A DNA stretch of 64,000 bases. It comes from Streptomyces sp. FIT100. GTDB taxonomy: Bacteria; Actinomycetota; Actinomycetes; Streptomycetales; Streptomycetaceae. This document shows positions 51,737 to 60,600 of the stretch, piece by piece. Made by a program: the position numbers and the translations under genes. Each line of letters opens with the position of its first letter. Position 1 is the first letter of the stretch. Under the pieces are notes generated by a model. It was not told the DNA's origin. It saw only the letters and a program-made list of their open reading frames with translations, and did not search any database. The DNA is taken from positions 4,890,526 through 4,954,525 of the forward strand of contig NZ_CP075715.1 of assembly GCF_024584805.1 (NCBI RefSeq). Direction: 5' to 3'.

Positions 51737-52690
51737 ATGGCGCATGAATACAGCTCACAGGCGCGCGTGTCACTGAACAGTTACGAAGAAGACATGCGGC
51801 TGCTGCTCGCACCGCGCCTCGCGTACTTCGCGGGGGTGGCCCGGCACGAGCACGTGACCAGGGCGGCACAGGAGCTCGCCGTACCGCAGTCGACGCTGTC
51901 GCGGGCGATGGTCCGGCTCGAACAGGACCTGGGCGTCGCGCTGTTCACCCGCAAGGGCCGCACGGTGTCGCTGACCGCCGCCGGCCGCACCTTCCTCACC
52001 TCCGTCGAGCGGGCCCTCGCCGAGGTCGAACGGGCCGCGGAGTCGGTGCGGGCCGACGCGGACCCCTCCGGGGGCAAGGTCGCCTTCGGCTTCCTCCACA
52101 CGATGGGCTCCGAGACGGTGCCCGAACTGATCCGCGCCTTCCGCGTCGACCATCCGCGGGTCCGCTTCACGCTCGTGCAGAACTACGGCGAGGCGATGAT
52201 CGAGCGCCTGCGGGCCGGTGAGCTCGACCTGTGCCTGACCTCGCCGGTGCCGGACGCGCCGGACCTCGTGGCCCGCCGTCTCGACGAGCAGCGGCTGCGG
52301 CTGGTCGTCCCCGACGACCACCGCCTCGCCGTGCGCAAGCGGATCCGGCTGGCCGAGGCCGCCGACGAGACCTTCGTGACCCTCGAACCCGGCTACGGCC
52401 TGCGCCGCATCACCGACGCGCTGTGCGCCGAAGCCGGTTTCACCCCGCGCGTCGCCTTCGAGGGCGAGGAGGCCGAGACCCTCCGCGGCCTCGTCGCGGC
52501 GGGCCTCGGCGTGGCCCTCCTGCCCCCACCGGCCGTCCCCCGCCCGGGCGTCGTCGAACTCACGGTCACGGCGCCGCGTGCCGTCCGCGAGATCGGCGTC
52601 GCGTGGCTGGACGGGCACCCGGACACGGCGCCGGTGGCGGCGTTCAAGAAGTTCCTGCTGTCGCGGCGGGGCAAGCTGCTGCCGGACTGA
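51737..52690 (+). CDS. LysR-family transcriptional regulator
   Basis: 317 residues from ATG 51737. The first ~20 residues (MAHEYSSQARVSLNSYEEDM) precede the usual helix-turn-helix, FAGVARHEHVTRAAQELAVP, then QSTLSRAMVRLEQDLGVALF (residues about 30-70). A LysR substrate domain follows (KVAFGFLHTMGSETVPELIR, then LDLCLTSPVPDAPDLVARRL). It probably regulates the divergent MFS exporter. The ligand is unknown. Confidence 0.9.
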   Translation: MAHEYSSQARVSLNSYEEDMRLLLAPRLAYFAGVARHEHVTRAAQELAVPQSTLSRAMVRLEQDLGVALFTRKGRTVSLTAAGRTFLTSVERALAEVERAAESVRADADPSGGKVAFGFLHTMGSETVPELIRAFRVDHPRVRFTLVQNYGEAMIERLRAGELDLCLTSPVPDAPDLVARRLDEQRLRLVVPDDHRLAVRKRIRLAEAADETFVTLEPGYGLRRITDALCAEAGFTPRVAFEGEEAETLRGLVAAGLGVALLPPPAVPRPGVVELTVTAPRAVREIGVAWLDGHPDTAPVAAFKKFLLSRRGKLLPD

Positions 52691-52764
52691 TCCGTCCGGC
52701 GGCGGGCGCGCGTCCCGCCGCGGCTCACACCGCCCGGCTCCGCCGGAGGGGCCCGCCGCAGGCG

Positions 52765-53604
52765 TCAGCGTCTGCGACCGAAGCCCGCCGCCAGCGGCAT
52801 GCGCAGGCCCAGCGGCGGGGGAGCCGCCAGCGCGTCCGCGACAGGGCGGGCGTAGGCGTGCGTGAAGAGGGAACCGAGCACGAAGTCCGCGGCCAGGGCC
52901 AGGACTTCGTCCTGGTACTGCCGCAACCCGTGCCCGTCCGTGTGCACCTCGAACCGGCACGTGTCCCGGTTCGTCTGCTTCGCCCGCTCCGCCAGCCGGT
53001 ACGACAGCTCCGGGTCCGTCCGCGCGTCGTTCGTGCCGTGCACGATCAGCACCCGGCGGCCCGCGAGCTGTTTCACCGGTTCGGGTTGTGCCGCGACATC
53101 GTCCTCCGGCAGCCAGGGGGCAAGGGCGAGCACGGAGTTGACGGCGCCGTGCCCCGCGGCGTGCAGGGCGGCGCGGCCGCCCATGCCGTGGCCCGCGAGG
53201 CAGACGGGGACGTCCCCGTAGCGGCGTACCGCCTCGTCCGCCGCCCACCGGGCGTCCGCCGCGAGCCGTGCGTCGGGGCCGTTCCAGCCGCGGCCGCGGT
53301 AGCGCACGACGTGCGTGACGAGGCCCTCCGCCCGCCCCGCGCGCGCCAGGGAGCGTGCCAGCGGCAGCGCGGCGGCGTGCGAGACCGTCGAGGGGCCGCG
53401 GGCGGACTCCGGTTCGCCGTCCGGGAGCAGCAGCACCACCCCGCTCACGGCGCCGGTCGCGGCCCCCCGCACGGGCCGGCCGAGTCCCGCTCGCGCCACT
53501 GAGTGGCGCCCTCGAGTGGAGGACGCGACCGCTTCGGCACTGGCACGTGCGCGTCCGGCGTCGTCGGCTGGACGCCCCCACCACTGGAGCAATGCGTTTG
53601 CCAT
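52765..53604 (-). CDS. Alpha/beta-hydrolase-fold protein without the usual nucleophile serine
   Basis: 279 residues. Fold features: SGVVLLLPDGEPESARGPST, THVVRYRGRGWNGPDA, VPVCLAGHGMGGRAALHAAG at the nucleophile elbow (G-H-G-M-G where G-x-S-x-G is normal), RRVLIVHGTNDARTDPE with the acid, and HTDGHGLRQYQDE with the His. The central Ser is Gly, so ordinary ester hydrolysis is doubtful; from recall, related Streptomyces proteins also vary here. No ribosome site precedes the ATG. The TnpB element lies just upstream. Confidence 0.75.
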   Translation of the reverse strand: MANALLQWWGRPADDAGRARASAEAVASSTRGRHSVARAGLGRPVRGAATGAVSGVVLLLPDGEPESARGPSTVSHAAALPLARSLARAGRAEGLVTHVVRYRGRGWNGPDARLAADARWAADEAVRRYGDVPVCLAGHGMGGRAALHAAGHGAVNSVLALAPWLPEDDVAAQPEPVKQLAGRRVLIVHGTNDARTDPELSYRLAERAKQTNRDTCRFEVHTDGHGLRQYQDEVLALAADFVLGSLFTHAYARPVADALAAPPPLGLRMPLAAGFGRRR

Positions 53605-53639
53605 GACAGAACAGTCTCAGACACCTCGGTGAACTCCAC

Positions 53640-53800
53640 CTGTCTGGACGGTCACTGTTACGTGTGACGTTCCTCCCCCTCGGTCATGGCCGGGGGATTC
53701 CAGCCTCGTGGCTGAGGCTACTGTCCACCGGGTTGCCCCGGCTACCGGTTGGCGATTCACGGACCGGGCAACCCCGAGGTCTCCACGCCCTGTAACCCGT
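53640..53800 (-). ncRNA. Probable TnpB right-end omega RNA (reRNA) region
   Basis: On the minus strand the last ~40 codons of TnpB and the following bases form two hairpins: CAGCC-TCGT-GGCTG (53701-53714) and CCCC..CGG with CCG-GGGG (53675-53696). They end in a GGGGGAGGAACGTCAC-like tail (53676-53661). This is the layout of IS200/IS605 right ends that give rise to omega RNAs. The guide would be the ~16-20 bases beyond about 53661. The exact boundary is not provable by eye. Confidence 0.45.
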
Positions 53801-54922
53801 ATGTCCACGGGCCAATGTGTTCTGTGCGCCTACGACGTCGGCATGCTCGGCGTATCCGCAGGTGGTGCACACGAAATCCGCTTGGCTCTGACGTGAGTTC
53901 GCATCCACCTTTCCGCAGGTCGGGCACGTTTGTGACGTGTACGCGGGCGGGACCTTCCGTACCACCGTGCCGGACTTACGGGCACGGTTGCGGATGGCCA
54001 GTTCGAGCCCGTGCCAGCCCTTGTCCAGGATGGCACGATTGAGGCCGGCCTTGGCGCCTACGTTCCTTCCGGGCTCGGCGACGGTGCCCTTGGCAGAGGC
54101 GCTCATCTTCTTTGTCGACAGGTCTTCGAGGGCGACGAGTGCGTTGCCGTCGACGATCCTGCAGGCGGTCCTGGCATGGAAATCCCGGCGGCGATTGCGT
54201 ACTCGGCGCATGATGACCCTCTGCTTGCGTATGCACTCCCGCCGCCTTTTCGAGCCCCGTTCGGTGCGGTTTCTCTGTTTCTCCAGGCGCCGGTAGCGCT
54301 CGGCTTCGCCAGGTCTGATGAACTTACGCTCGAAGAGCCGCCCGTCGTCTGTCGCGGCCAGTACGGCCACGCCACGGTCCACCCCTACTCGGCCACGCTC
54401 AAGATTCACGGCGGGCGCGGGTGCACCGGTTTCCACGAGAAAGCTGATGTGCCAGCGTTCTCCGTCGCGGGTCATGGTCGCCGATCTGATGGCGCCGCCG
54501 AGGGGACGGGTCCAGCGGAAGGTGATCCAGCCGATCTTCGGAAGTCGGGCCTGTGCCCACTTCCTGCTGATCCGCTTCACTGGAATCTTCGACCCCTCGG
54601 GAAACCGAAACGAGGGGGACCAACGGGTCTTCGATCTCCATCGGATCATGAACGGGCCGTGCGTCCGGCACGCCACGTCCAAGTCCATGAGTGCCTGCTG
54701 CAGACAATGCCCGGGAACGGCCTTCAGCCAGGGGAAGTCCCCTTTCGCCTCGGCCATCTCGCGAGACTGCTCGCGGTAGCCGATCCACTTCCCGCGACGG
54801 CGATACTCCCGGCGCTGCTCCAGCGCAGTGTTCCACACTGATCGAATCGCGCCACCGATCTCTTCAGCGAACGTCGCTTGGTCTTCCGTGAGGGCAGCCA
54901 CGTATTTGCGACCCGTCAGCAT
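53684..54922 (-). CDS. tnpB: TnpB RNA-guided nuclease of an IS200/IS605-family element (solo)
   Basis: 412 residues from ATG 54922 (GGGAGGGGAGC before it). The RuvC residues are all present: D182 (VGVDRGVAVLAA), E266 (ALEDLSTKKM) and D362 (EHADVVGAQN). The zinc ribbon is CPTCG (333-336) and CTTCG (352-355). The N-terminal REC/wedge part is full length. No tnpA transposase is adjacent, so the unit is non-autonomous or domesticated. Base composition is visibly less GC-rich than neighbours, a sign of transfer. Confidence 0.9.
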   Translation of the reverse strand: MLTGRKYVAALTEDQATFAEEIGGAIRSVWNTALEQRREYRRRGKWIGYREQSREMAEAKGDFPWLKAVPGHCLQQALMDLDVACRTHGPFMIRWRSKTRWSPSFRFPEGSKIPVKRISRKWAQARLPKIGWITFRWTRPLGGAIRSATMTRDGERWHISFLVETGAPAPAVNLERGRVGVDRGVAVLAATDDGRLFERKFIRPGEAERYRRLEKQRNRTERGSKRRRECIRKQRVIMRRVRNRRRDFHARTACRIVDGNALVALEDLSTKKMSASAKGTVAEPGRNVGAKAGLNRAILDKGWHGLELAIRNRARKSGTVVRKVPPAYTSQTCPTCGKVDANSRQSQADFVCTTCGYAEHADVVGAQNTLARGHTGYRAWRPRGCPVRESPTGSRGNPVDSSLSHEAGIPRP

Positions 54923-55145
54923 GCTCCCCTCCCAGCGACTCGTCCACTCTCGGCGTCCCCGGAGTGCCCCGCGTTCGGCCCGACTGTCAGATCAACGACA
55001 GGGGCGAGGAAGGGTCACATGCTCGACTCTTGCTTCTCTGTGTGAATTCCCGACCCGAGCCGCTCGTGGGTAGTGAGGTGCCATGCCCGGTGGAATCATG
55101 CATCCCTGGATTGCCGGGGTCGGCGGGGAGCGCCACCAGTGCCCT

Positions 55146-55167
55146 CTACGCGCGTAGGGATTAGAGT
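55146..55167 (+). promoter_or_regulatory. Nucleoside-regulon operator C (perfect) and add promoter
   Basis: CTACGCGCGTAG (55146-55157) is followed by the -10 TAGAGT (55162-55167), which ends six bases before the add ATG. The operator thus sits in the -35/-10 spacer of a leaderless promoter. The 251 bases from 54923 also hold the TnpB left flank. Confidence 0.75.
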
Positions 55168-55173
55168 GCGCAG

Positions 55174-56361
55174 ATGACGAGCCAGACCACCCATGTCCCA
55201 TCCCGGGGCGCCGCCCCCGGGCCCGAGGGGCCCACCGCGGACCAGATCCGCCGTGCCCCGAAGGTGCTCCTCCACGACCACCTCGACGGCGGGCTGCGCC
55301 CCGGCACGATCATCGATCTCGCCCGGGAGTCCGGCTATGAAGCCCTTCCCGAGGCGGAGCCCGACAAACTCGGCATCTGGTTCCACGAGGCCGCCGACTC
55401 GGGCTCGTTGGAGCGGTACCTGGAAACGTTCGCGCACACCTGCGCCGTCATGCAGACCCGCGAGGCCCTCAAGCGCGTCGCCGTCGAGTGCGCCGAGGAC
55501 CTCGCCGAGGACGGCGTCGTCTACGCGGAGGTGCGGTACGCCCCCGAGCAGCACCTCGAAGCGGGCCTGACCCTCGAAGAGGTCGTCGAGGCCGTCAACG
55601 AGGGCTTCCGGGAAGGCGAGCGGCGCGCCCGCGCGGGCGGCCACCGGATCAGGGTCGGGGCGCTCCTCACGGCCATGCGGCACGCCGCCCGCGCCCTGGA
55701 GATCGCCGAACTGGCCAACAACTACCGCGACTCGGGCGTCGTCGGCTTCGACATCGCGGGCGCCGAGGCGGGTTACCCGCCCACCCGCCACCTGGACGCG
55801 TTCGAGTACCTCAAGCGCGAGAACAACCACTTCACCATCCACGCGGGCGAGGCGTTCGGGCTGCCGTCGATCTGGCAGGCCCTCCAGTGGTGCGGCGCCG
55901 ACCGCCTGGGCCACGGGGTCCGCATCATCGACGACATCGAGGTCGCCGCCGACGGCTCGGTGAAGCTCGGCCGGCTCGCCGCGTACGTGCGCGACAAGCG
56001 CGTCCCGCTGGAGCTGTGCCCGACGTCGAACCTGCAGACCGGCGCGGCCGCCTCGTACGAGGAGCACCCCATCGGACTGCTGCGGCAGCTGCACTTCCGG
56101 GCCACCGTCAACACGGACAACCGGCTGATGAGCAACACCAGCATGAGCCGTGAATTCGAGCTGCTGACCGAGACTTTCGGCTACACGCTCGACGACATGC
56201 AGTGGTTCACCGTCAATGCCATGAAGTCCGCGTTCATTCCTTTCGACGAACGCCTCGCGATGATCAACGACGTGATCAAGCCCGGCTACGCGGAGCTGAA
56301 ATCCGAATGGCTGTTCCGGCAGACCGCCGCGACCAGCGCATCCTCACGCGGCGAGGGCTGA
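55174..56361 (+). CDS. add: Adenosine deaminase
   Basis: 395 residues from ATG 55174. Metal and active-site motifs: LLHDHLDGGLRPGTI (residues about 31-45), HAGEAFGLPSIWQAL (about 218-232), RLGHGVRIIDD (about 241-251) and ATVNTDNRLMSNTSMS in place of the more common NTDDP. Converts adenosine and deoxyadenosine to inosine forms. Operator C precedes it, linking it to the nucleoside block at 40.8-48 kb. Confidence 0.95.
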   Translation: MTSQTTHVPSRGAAPGPEGPTADQIRRAPKVLLHDHLDGGLRPGTIIDLARESGYEALPEAEPDKLGIWFHEAADSGSLERYLETFAHTCAVMQTREALKRVAVECAEDLAEDGVVYAEVRYAPEQHLEAGLTLEEVVEAVNEGFREGERRARAGGHRIRVGALLTAMRHAARALEIAELANNYRDSGVVGFDIAGAEAGYPPTRHLDAFEYLKRENNHFTIHAGEAFGLPSIWQALQWCGADRLGHGVRIIDDIEVAADGSVKLGRLAAYVRDKRVPLELCPTSNLQTGAAASYEEHPIGLLRQLHFRATVNTDNRLMSNTSMSREFELLTETFGYTLDDMQWFTVNAMKSAFIPFDERLAMINDVIKPGYAELKSEWLFRQTAATSASSRGEG

Positions 56362-56495
56362 GTGCCGGATCGCGGAAAGGGCCGGGAGCGTCAACTTCCG
56401 GTCCTGTCCGTGTCGCGTGAGTGTTTGCGGCGCGGAGCGCGCGCTGGCTAGTTTGCCAATTCCGCTCATATTCCCTCCCCAAGGAAAAGTCGCTG

Positions 56496-56798
56496 ATGAA
56501 GCACGCTGCCAAGACCCTCGGTGCCGCCGCGCTCGGCGCTGTCGCACTCGGCGCCGCCGGTGCCGGTACCGCCGCCGCCGCGCCGCAGGCCCCCCAGCTC
56601 GGCACCCCGCTCGGGCTGCTCTCCACCCTCCAGGGCCCGGCCGCCACCTCCGCCGCCGGCCAGGCCGCCCAGGGTCTCGGTGCGAACGCGCTGCCTCCGG
56701 GCGCCACCGATCAGGTGACCCGCCTCCTCGGTGGTCTGTCCGTGGCCGAGCTCGCGGGCAGCGGCCTGGCGGGCAGCGCACTGCCGCTCGCGCAGTAG
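56496..56798 (+). CDS. Small secreted Ala-rich protein
   Basis: 100 residues from ATG 56496 (CCAAGGAAAAGTCGCTG before it). Signal peptide MKHAAKTLGAAALGAVALGA ending near GTAAAAPQA (residue ~33). The mature part is short and Ala/Gly/Leu-rich (LGLLSTLQGPAATSAAGQAA, then QVTRLLGGLSVAELAG). No Cys and no sortase motif. I do not recognise the family. A strong terminator follows. Confidence 0.7.
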   Translation: MKHAAKTLGAAALGAVALGAAGAGTAAAAPQAPQLGTPLGLLSTLQGPAATSAAGQAAQGLGANALPPGATDQVTRLLGGLSVAELAGSGLAGSALPLAQ

Positions 56799-56829
56799 CT
56801 CCCGACATCACCGCGGTACCCCGACGCAC

Positions 56830-56864
56830 GTGGGGCGCGCACCCGGTCCGGGTGCGCGCCCCAC
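56830..56864 (+). terminator. Terminator of the small secreted protein gene
   Basis: A perfect 17-bp inverted repeat (56830-56846 with 56848-56864, GTGGGGCGCGCACCCGG) 32 bases after the stop. Confidence 0.85.
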
Positions 56865-56939
56865 TGTGCTGTCGGTGCTCGGTGCGCGGTGCGCGGTGCT
56901 CGACAGCTCCGTGCTGTCACCGCTCCGTCGTGATGGCCT

Positions 56940-57140
56940 TCACCAGGCCGTCGACGCGGACTTCTCGGCCGGCAGCAGCAGCCACAGCGCCAGGTACAGC
57001 AGGAACTGCGGCCCCGGCAGCAGGCACGAGACCAGGAAGATCACGCGCATCGTGGTCGCGGAGGTGCCGAAGCGCCGTGCCAGCGCTGCGCACACTCCGC
57101 CGATCATGCGTCCGTCACGGGGGCGGGCAAGTGCGGCCAT
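56940..57140 (-). CDS. PspC-domain small membrane protein
   Basis: 66 residues. The PspC fold is clear: LARPRDGRMIGGVCAALARR then FGTSATTMRVIFLVSCLLPG and a helix FLLYLALWLLLPAE. Family proteins bind the membrane and in some bacteria act in phage-shock or envelope-stress signalling. It is alone here. Confidence 0.85.
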   Translation of the reverse strand: MAALARPRDGRMIGGVCAALARRFGTSATTMRVIFLVSCLLPGPQFLLYLALWLLLPAEKSASTAW

Positions 57141-57231
57141 GGTGGGCTCCTCCGAGTCCGTTGCCGGGAGCCGCTCCTCCGGGCTCCCGATGACTCCATA
57201 CTCGCGCCGCGAACGGGGACGAAGCGTCGCT

Positions 57232-57858
57232 CTACGGGGCGATCCCGACCCTGGGAATCGTCGGGGTCGGCCCCTGAGAACCCTTGGCCGTCTGAGCGCC
57301 TCCGGCCGTCCGGGACCCCCTGGGCCCCTGCGCCGCGCCGCCCCGCCGCAGGCCCCCCGGCCGCTTCCCCGAACCGGCGTCCGCCGACCGCCGGGCCCGC
57401 CTGCGCCGCAGCCGGGCCCGGCCCGCCGGGACGACCGCGAGATGGGCCAGCGCCACGCCCGCCGTGTTCAGCAGCAGCGAGTCCACGTCCACGACCCGCC
57501 CGGGCACCCCGGTCTGGAGCAGCTCGATGCCGAGCGACAGCAGCGCTCCCGCCGCGACCGTACGGGCCAGCGAGGCCAGGGGGGAGACGACGAGCCGCCC
57601 GCCCGCCATGGGCAGCAGTATCCCGAGCGGGGCGAGCAGGAGCAGTCCCTCGCCGATCCGGCGGGCTGCCTGCACCGGGCCGAGGGCGAGGTCCGCCTTG
57701 ATACCCGCGAGTGGCTCCAGATTCGCCGCCGTCACCCACATCACGTCGAGGGGGCGGAGCGTCAGCCATCCCACGAGTGCCAGATGCGCGAGGACGAGGA
57801 CGCCCCCCGCCACGCGGAAGCGGATGGCGGCACTGCCGCCCGAACCTTGACGCTGCAC
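57232..57858 (-). CDS. VanZ-like membrane protein
   Basis: 208 residues from GTG 57858 with GGGGATC before it; the open frame continues upstream only through the 41-bp repeat region. Four or five helices: GVLVLAHLALVGWLTLRPL, IGEGLLLLAPLGILLPMAGG, LARTVAAGALLSLGIELLQT, then GRVVDVDSLLLNTAGVALAH. ELLQ and D-D-LLNT are VanZ landmarks. The C-terminus is a basic, Arg/Gly-rich tail. Function in Streptomyces unknown. Confidence 0.82.
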   Translation of the reverse strand: MQRQGSGGSAAIRFRVAGGVLVLAHLALVGWLTLRPLDVMWVTAANLEPLAGIKADLALGPVQAARRIGEGLLLLAPLGILLPMAGGRLVVSPLASLARTVAAGALLSLGIELLQTGVPGRVVDVDSLLLNTAGVALAHLAVVPAGRARLRRRRARRSADAGSGKRPGGLRRGGAAQGPRGSRTAGGAQTAKGSQGPTPTIPRVGIAP

Positions 57859-58360
57859 GATCCCCAAGACGATATGACCGGCGGGATCGGTTCCGCCTAC
57901 CCGCGCGGTGTTGCTCGCTCGGGTCGCCCGTGTGGTGTTGCCCGTGCCGGTTGGCCGTGCGGTGTTGCCCACGAGGTGTTGCCCGTGCCGGTTGGCCGTG
58001 CGGTGTTGCCCACGAGGTGTTGCCCGTGCCGGTTGGCCGTGCGGTGTTGCCCACGAGGTGTTGCCCGTGCCGGTTGGCCGTGCGGTGTTGCTCGCGCGGT
58101 GTCACCCACGCGGGTCGCCCGTGCGGAGTTGCCCACGCGGGTTGCGCGTGCGGTGGCGCACACGGCCTCGGCCGCTGCCGTTCGGCGAAGCCCCGCAGCG
58201 TGCACGCACCGGACCCCGCTCGCCGATCCGGGCCCGATCTGGGCCGATCCGGGCTCGCTCCGGGCCGGGCTGACTCGCTCCGGGCCGATCGCGGCCCGCT
58301 CCGGCCCGCTCCAGGCCGGGCGTCCGGCTGCCCGGGCTGATCCGGACGACAGGCCCTACG
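57859..58360. other. 502-base intergenic stretch made largely of repeats
   Basis: Upstream of the VanZ gene and downstream of the afsQ lipoprotein gene. Besides the 41-bp array it has GC-rich phrases such as GCTCCGGGCC repeated at 58257-58315. No gene is supported. Confidence 0.6.
57935..58098. repeat. 41-bp tandem repeat (minisatellite), ~4 copies
   Basis: Units begin GTGTTGCCCGTGCCGGTTGG at 57935, 57976, 58017 and 58058, each 41 bp, three of them near identical; the last decays into GTGTTGCTCGCGCGG. 41 is not a multiple of three, which argues against coding. Units abut without spacers. Confidence 0.9.
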
Positions 58361-59068
58361 TCACGCGCCGCCCGCGCCGCCCAGCGGGCCGACCGTCGGC
58401 AGCACCGTCTCGGGCCGCTCCTTGGCCGCGTCCGTGCAGCGGTAGCCGCGCGGGGCGTAGTCCCCCGGCCCGCCCAGGACCACCGTCCCGCCGTCGGCCG
58501 CGGCCTCGCTCTCCGCGAAGGTGCACACGAGCTGCGCCAGTGCCGCCGGCGGCAGATCCTCCGGCTGCCGGCTGAGCCGCAGGGTGCCCCGGGGGTCGTT
58601 CTCCCGTGCCGGCCTTACGGACAGCGGGCTCCGCAGGTTCGTGACGAACCCGGCCTCCCGCTCGGCCGCCGACGGATCCGCGAGCAGCTCGTTCAGCAGC
58701 GCCCCGGCGATCAGCCCCCGGTCGCCCGCGGCCTTCTCGGGGAGCGGGACCGTACGGTCCACCGCCACCAGCGCCGACGCGCACAGCAGATACACCCGCA
58801 CCGGCAGCAGCCCCGGCTGCGCCTGCGCGGCCGTCTCCTTCCCGCCCAGCGAGCAGGGCATCCGCGACGGGGCCTCCCCGGCGTCGACGGGGACGGACGT
58901 GGTCCTGATCCCGCAGCCGGCGGCGACGGCCGCCGCGAGCGCGGCCCCGGCGAGCGCCGCACCGGCACGCCGCACCCGGCGCCGCGTGCCCGCGGCCCCG
59001 TCCCGGGACGGGGCCCGGTCCTCGTCGTGCCCGCGGGCGGGCGTCCCTGCTTCACGTACGGTCGTCAC
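58361..59068 (-). CDS. Lipoprotein of the afsQ operon
   Basis: 235 residues. After a 35-residue polar lead the signal segment AALAGAALAAAVAAGC has a lipobox (Cys about residue 52). The mature protein shows LLPVRVYLLCASALVAVDRT, LLNELLADPSAAEREAGFVT and LAQLVCTFAESEAAADGG with four or more cysteines. It overlaps afsQ2 by four bases, in the position of the lipoprotein gene next to afsQ2 in S. coelicolor (SCO4905). It may modulate the sensor kinase (inference). Confidence 0.85.
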   Translation of the reverse strand: MTTVREAGTPARGHDEDRAPSRDGAAGTRRRVRRAGAALAGAALAAAVAAGCGIRTTSVPVDAGEAPSRMPCSLGGKETAAQAQPGLLPVRVYLLCASALVAVDRTVPLPEKAAGDRGLIAGALLNELLADPSAAEREAGFVTNLRSPLSVRPARENDPRGTLRLSRQPEDLPPAALAQLVCTFAESEAAADGGTVVLGGPGDYAPRGYRCTDAAKERPETVLPTVGPLGGAGGA

Positions 59069-60600
59069 TGCGCGTCGCCAGCCTCTCCCCGGCCGTTCCG
59101 GTCGCCGCCCGCGGGCGTGATGCCCGAGGCGTCGCGCGGCAGGCGCAGCACGAACACCGCACCGCCGTCGCCGTCCGTCGTGTTGGCCGCGCTGATGCCG
59201 CCGCCGTGGATCAGGGCGTTCTCCATCGCGATCGACAGGCCCAGGCCGCTGCCCTCCGAACGCGGCCGTGAGGCGCTCGCCTTGTAGAAGCGGTCGAAGA
59301 CATGCGGCAGCACGTCCTCGGGAATGCCGGGCCCGTGGTCCCTTACCTCGATGACCAGTTCGTCCCCCTGCGCGCCGCCGGAGTCCGTGTGCACCGAGAC
59401 CCGCACCGGGGAGCCGCCGTGCTTGAGCGCGTTGCCGATCAGATTGGCCAGGATGACGTCGAGCCGGCGCGGGTCCAGCCGGGCCACGATGCCGCGCTCC
59501 GCGTCCAGCTCGACCGCGTCCAGCCAGGCCCGCGCGTCGATGCAGGCGGTGACCTGGTCGGCGACGTCGACCTCGTCGAGGACGAGCCGGGCGGTGCCCG
59601 CGTCGAAGCGGGTGACCTCCATCAGGTTCTCGACCAGGTCGTTCAGCCGCCGGGTCTCGCTCACCACGAGGGCGACGGCCGGCGCGACCATCGGGTCGAG
59701 GCTCTCCTGCTCGTCCTCCAGCACCTCGGTGACCGCGGTCAGCGCGGTCAGCGGGGTCCGCAGCTCGTGCGACATGTCGGCGACGAAGCGGCGGCTCGAC
59801 TCCTCCCGCGCGCTCATGTCCGCGACCTGCTTCTCCAGCGACTCCGCCGCGCTGTTGAACGTCCGCGACAGTTCCGCCAGTTCGTCCGTGCCCGAGACGT
59901 TCAGCCGGGTGTCCAGCTTGCCCTCGCCGAGCTGCCGGGCCGCCTCGCCGAGCCGCCGTACGGGTCTGAGCACCGTCGTCGCGGCGGCCTGCGCCAGCAG
60001 CGCGGAGCCGACCAGCGCCAGCGCCGTGGCGATCCCCAGCGACCAGGCGAGCGAGTTGAGGTCCGCCCGCTCCTGCTCCAGCGACTTGAACATGTAGCCC
60101 GTCGGCCCGCCGCCGACGATTCTCGTACCGCCCACCAGATAGGGCGTGTTGCCGCGCTGCGTCCGCACCCAGAACAGATGGTCCTTGTCGGCGACCGCGT
60201 CACGCAGCGCCCTCGGCACGTCGTCGACCGCGAACCGGTCCGGGTCGGAGGCCCCGACGATCGGCTTGCCCGCCTCGCGCTCCCCGATCAGCACCACGCT
60301 GTACCCGGCGGTCCCGGCCGCCATCTGCTCGGCGGTCGTCTGGAGTTCGTCCTGCGTCGGCCGCACGGGCAGGGAGGCGGCCCTGTTCTGCATCTCCTGC
60401 CGGAAGTCGTTCAGTGCCGCGTCCTGCGTACGGGTCAGCACCGCCTCGCGGTTGAGCCAGTACGCGATCCCCGACGCCGACACCGCGGCCGTCAGCGCGA
60501 CCAGCCCGAACACGACGACGAGCCGCAGCCGCAGGCTGCTCAGTCCGAGCCCCGCGAGTATCCCCCTCTTCGCGGGCCCCTTGTCCTCGCCTTCGCTCAC
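59065..60600 (-). CDS. afsQ2: Sensor histidine kinase AfsQ2
   Basis: 511 residues from GTG 60600, overlapping afsQ1 by four bases (GTGA). Two membrane helices (LVVVFGLVALTAAVSASGIA near residue 28, LGIATALALVGSALLAQAAA near 195) flank an extracytoplasmic domain. Then HAMP, the H box SSRRFVADMSHELRTPLTAL (His about 294), N box VILANLIGNALKHGG, and G boxes VRDHGPGIPE and SEGSGLGLSIAMENAL. Partner of AfsQ1, known in S. coelicolor to affect antibiotic production under nitrogen-related growth conditions. Confidence 0.93.
   Translation of the reverse strand: MSEGEDKGPAKRGILAGLGLSSLRLRLVVVFGLVALTAAVSASGIAYWLNREAVLTRTQDAALNDFRQEMQNRAASLPVRPTQDELQTTAEQMAAGTAGYSVVLIGEREAGKPIVGASDPDRFAVDDVPRALRDAVADKDHLFWVRTQRGNTPYLVGGTRIVGGGPTGYMFKSLEQERADLNSLAWSLGIATALALVGSALLAQAAATTVLRPVRRLGEAARQLGEGKLDTRLNVSGTDELAELSRTFNSAAESLEKQVADMSAREESSRRFVADMSHELRTPLTALTAVTEVLEDEQESLDPMVAPAVALVVSETRRLNDLVENLMEVTRFDAGTARLVLDEVDVADQVTACIDARAWLDAVELDAERGIVARLDPRRLDVILANLIGNALKHGGSPVRVSVHTDSGGAQGDELVIEVRDHGPGIPEDVLPHVFDRFYKASASRPRSEGSGLGLSIAMENALIHGGGISAANTTDGDGGAVFVLRLPRDASGITPAGGDRNGRGEAGDAQ

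Noticed and set aside
53684..54922. Complete IS605 with TnpA
   Set aside because: No Y1 transposase frame flanks tnpB in either direction; neighbours are ordinary chromosomal genes.
57935..58098. CRISPR array
   Set aside because: The repeats abut without unique spacers and no cas gene is present; it is a simple tandem repeat.
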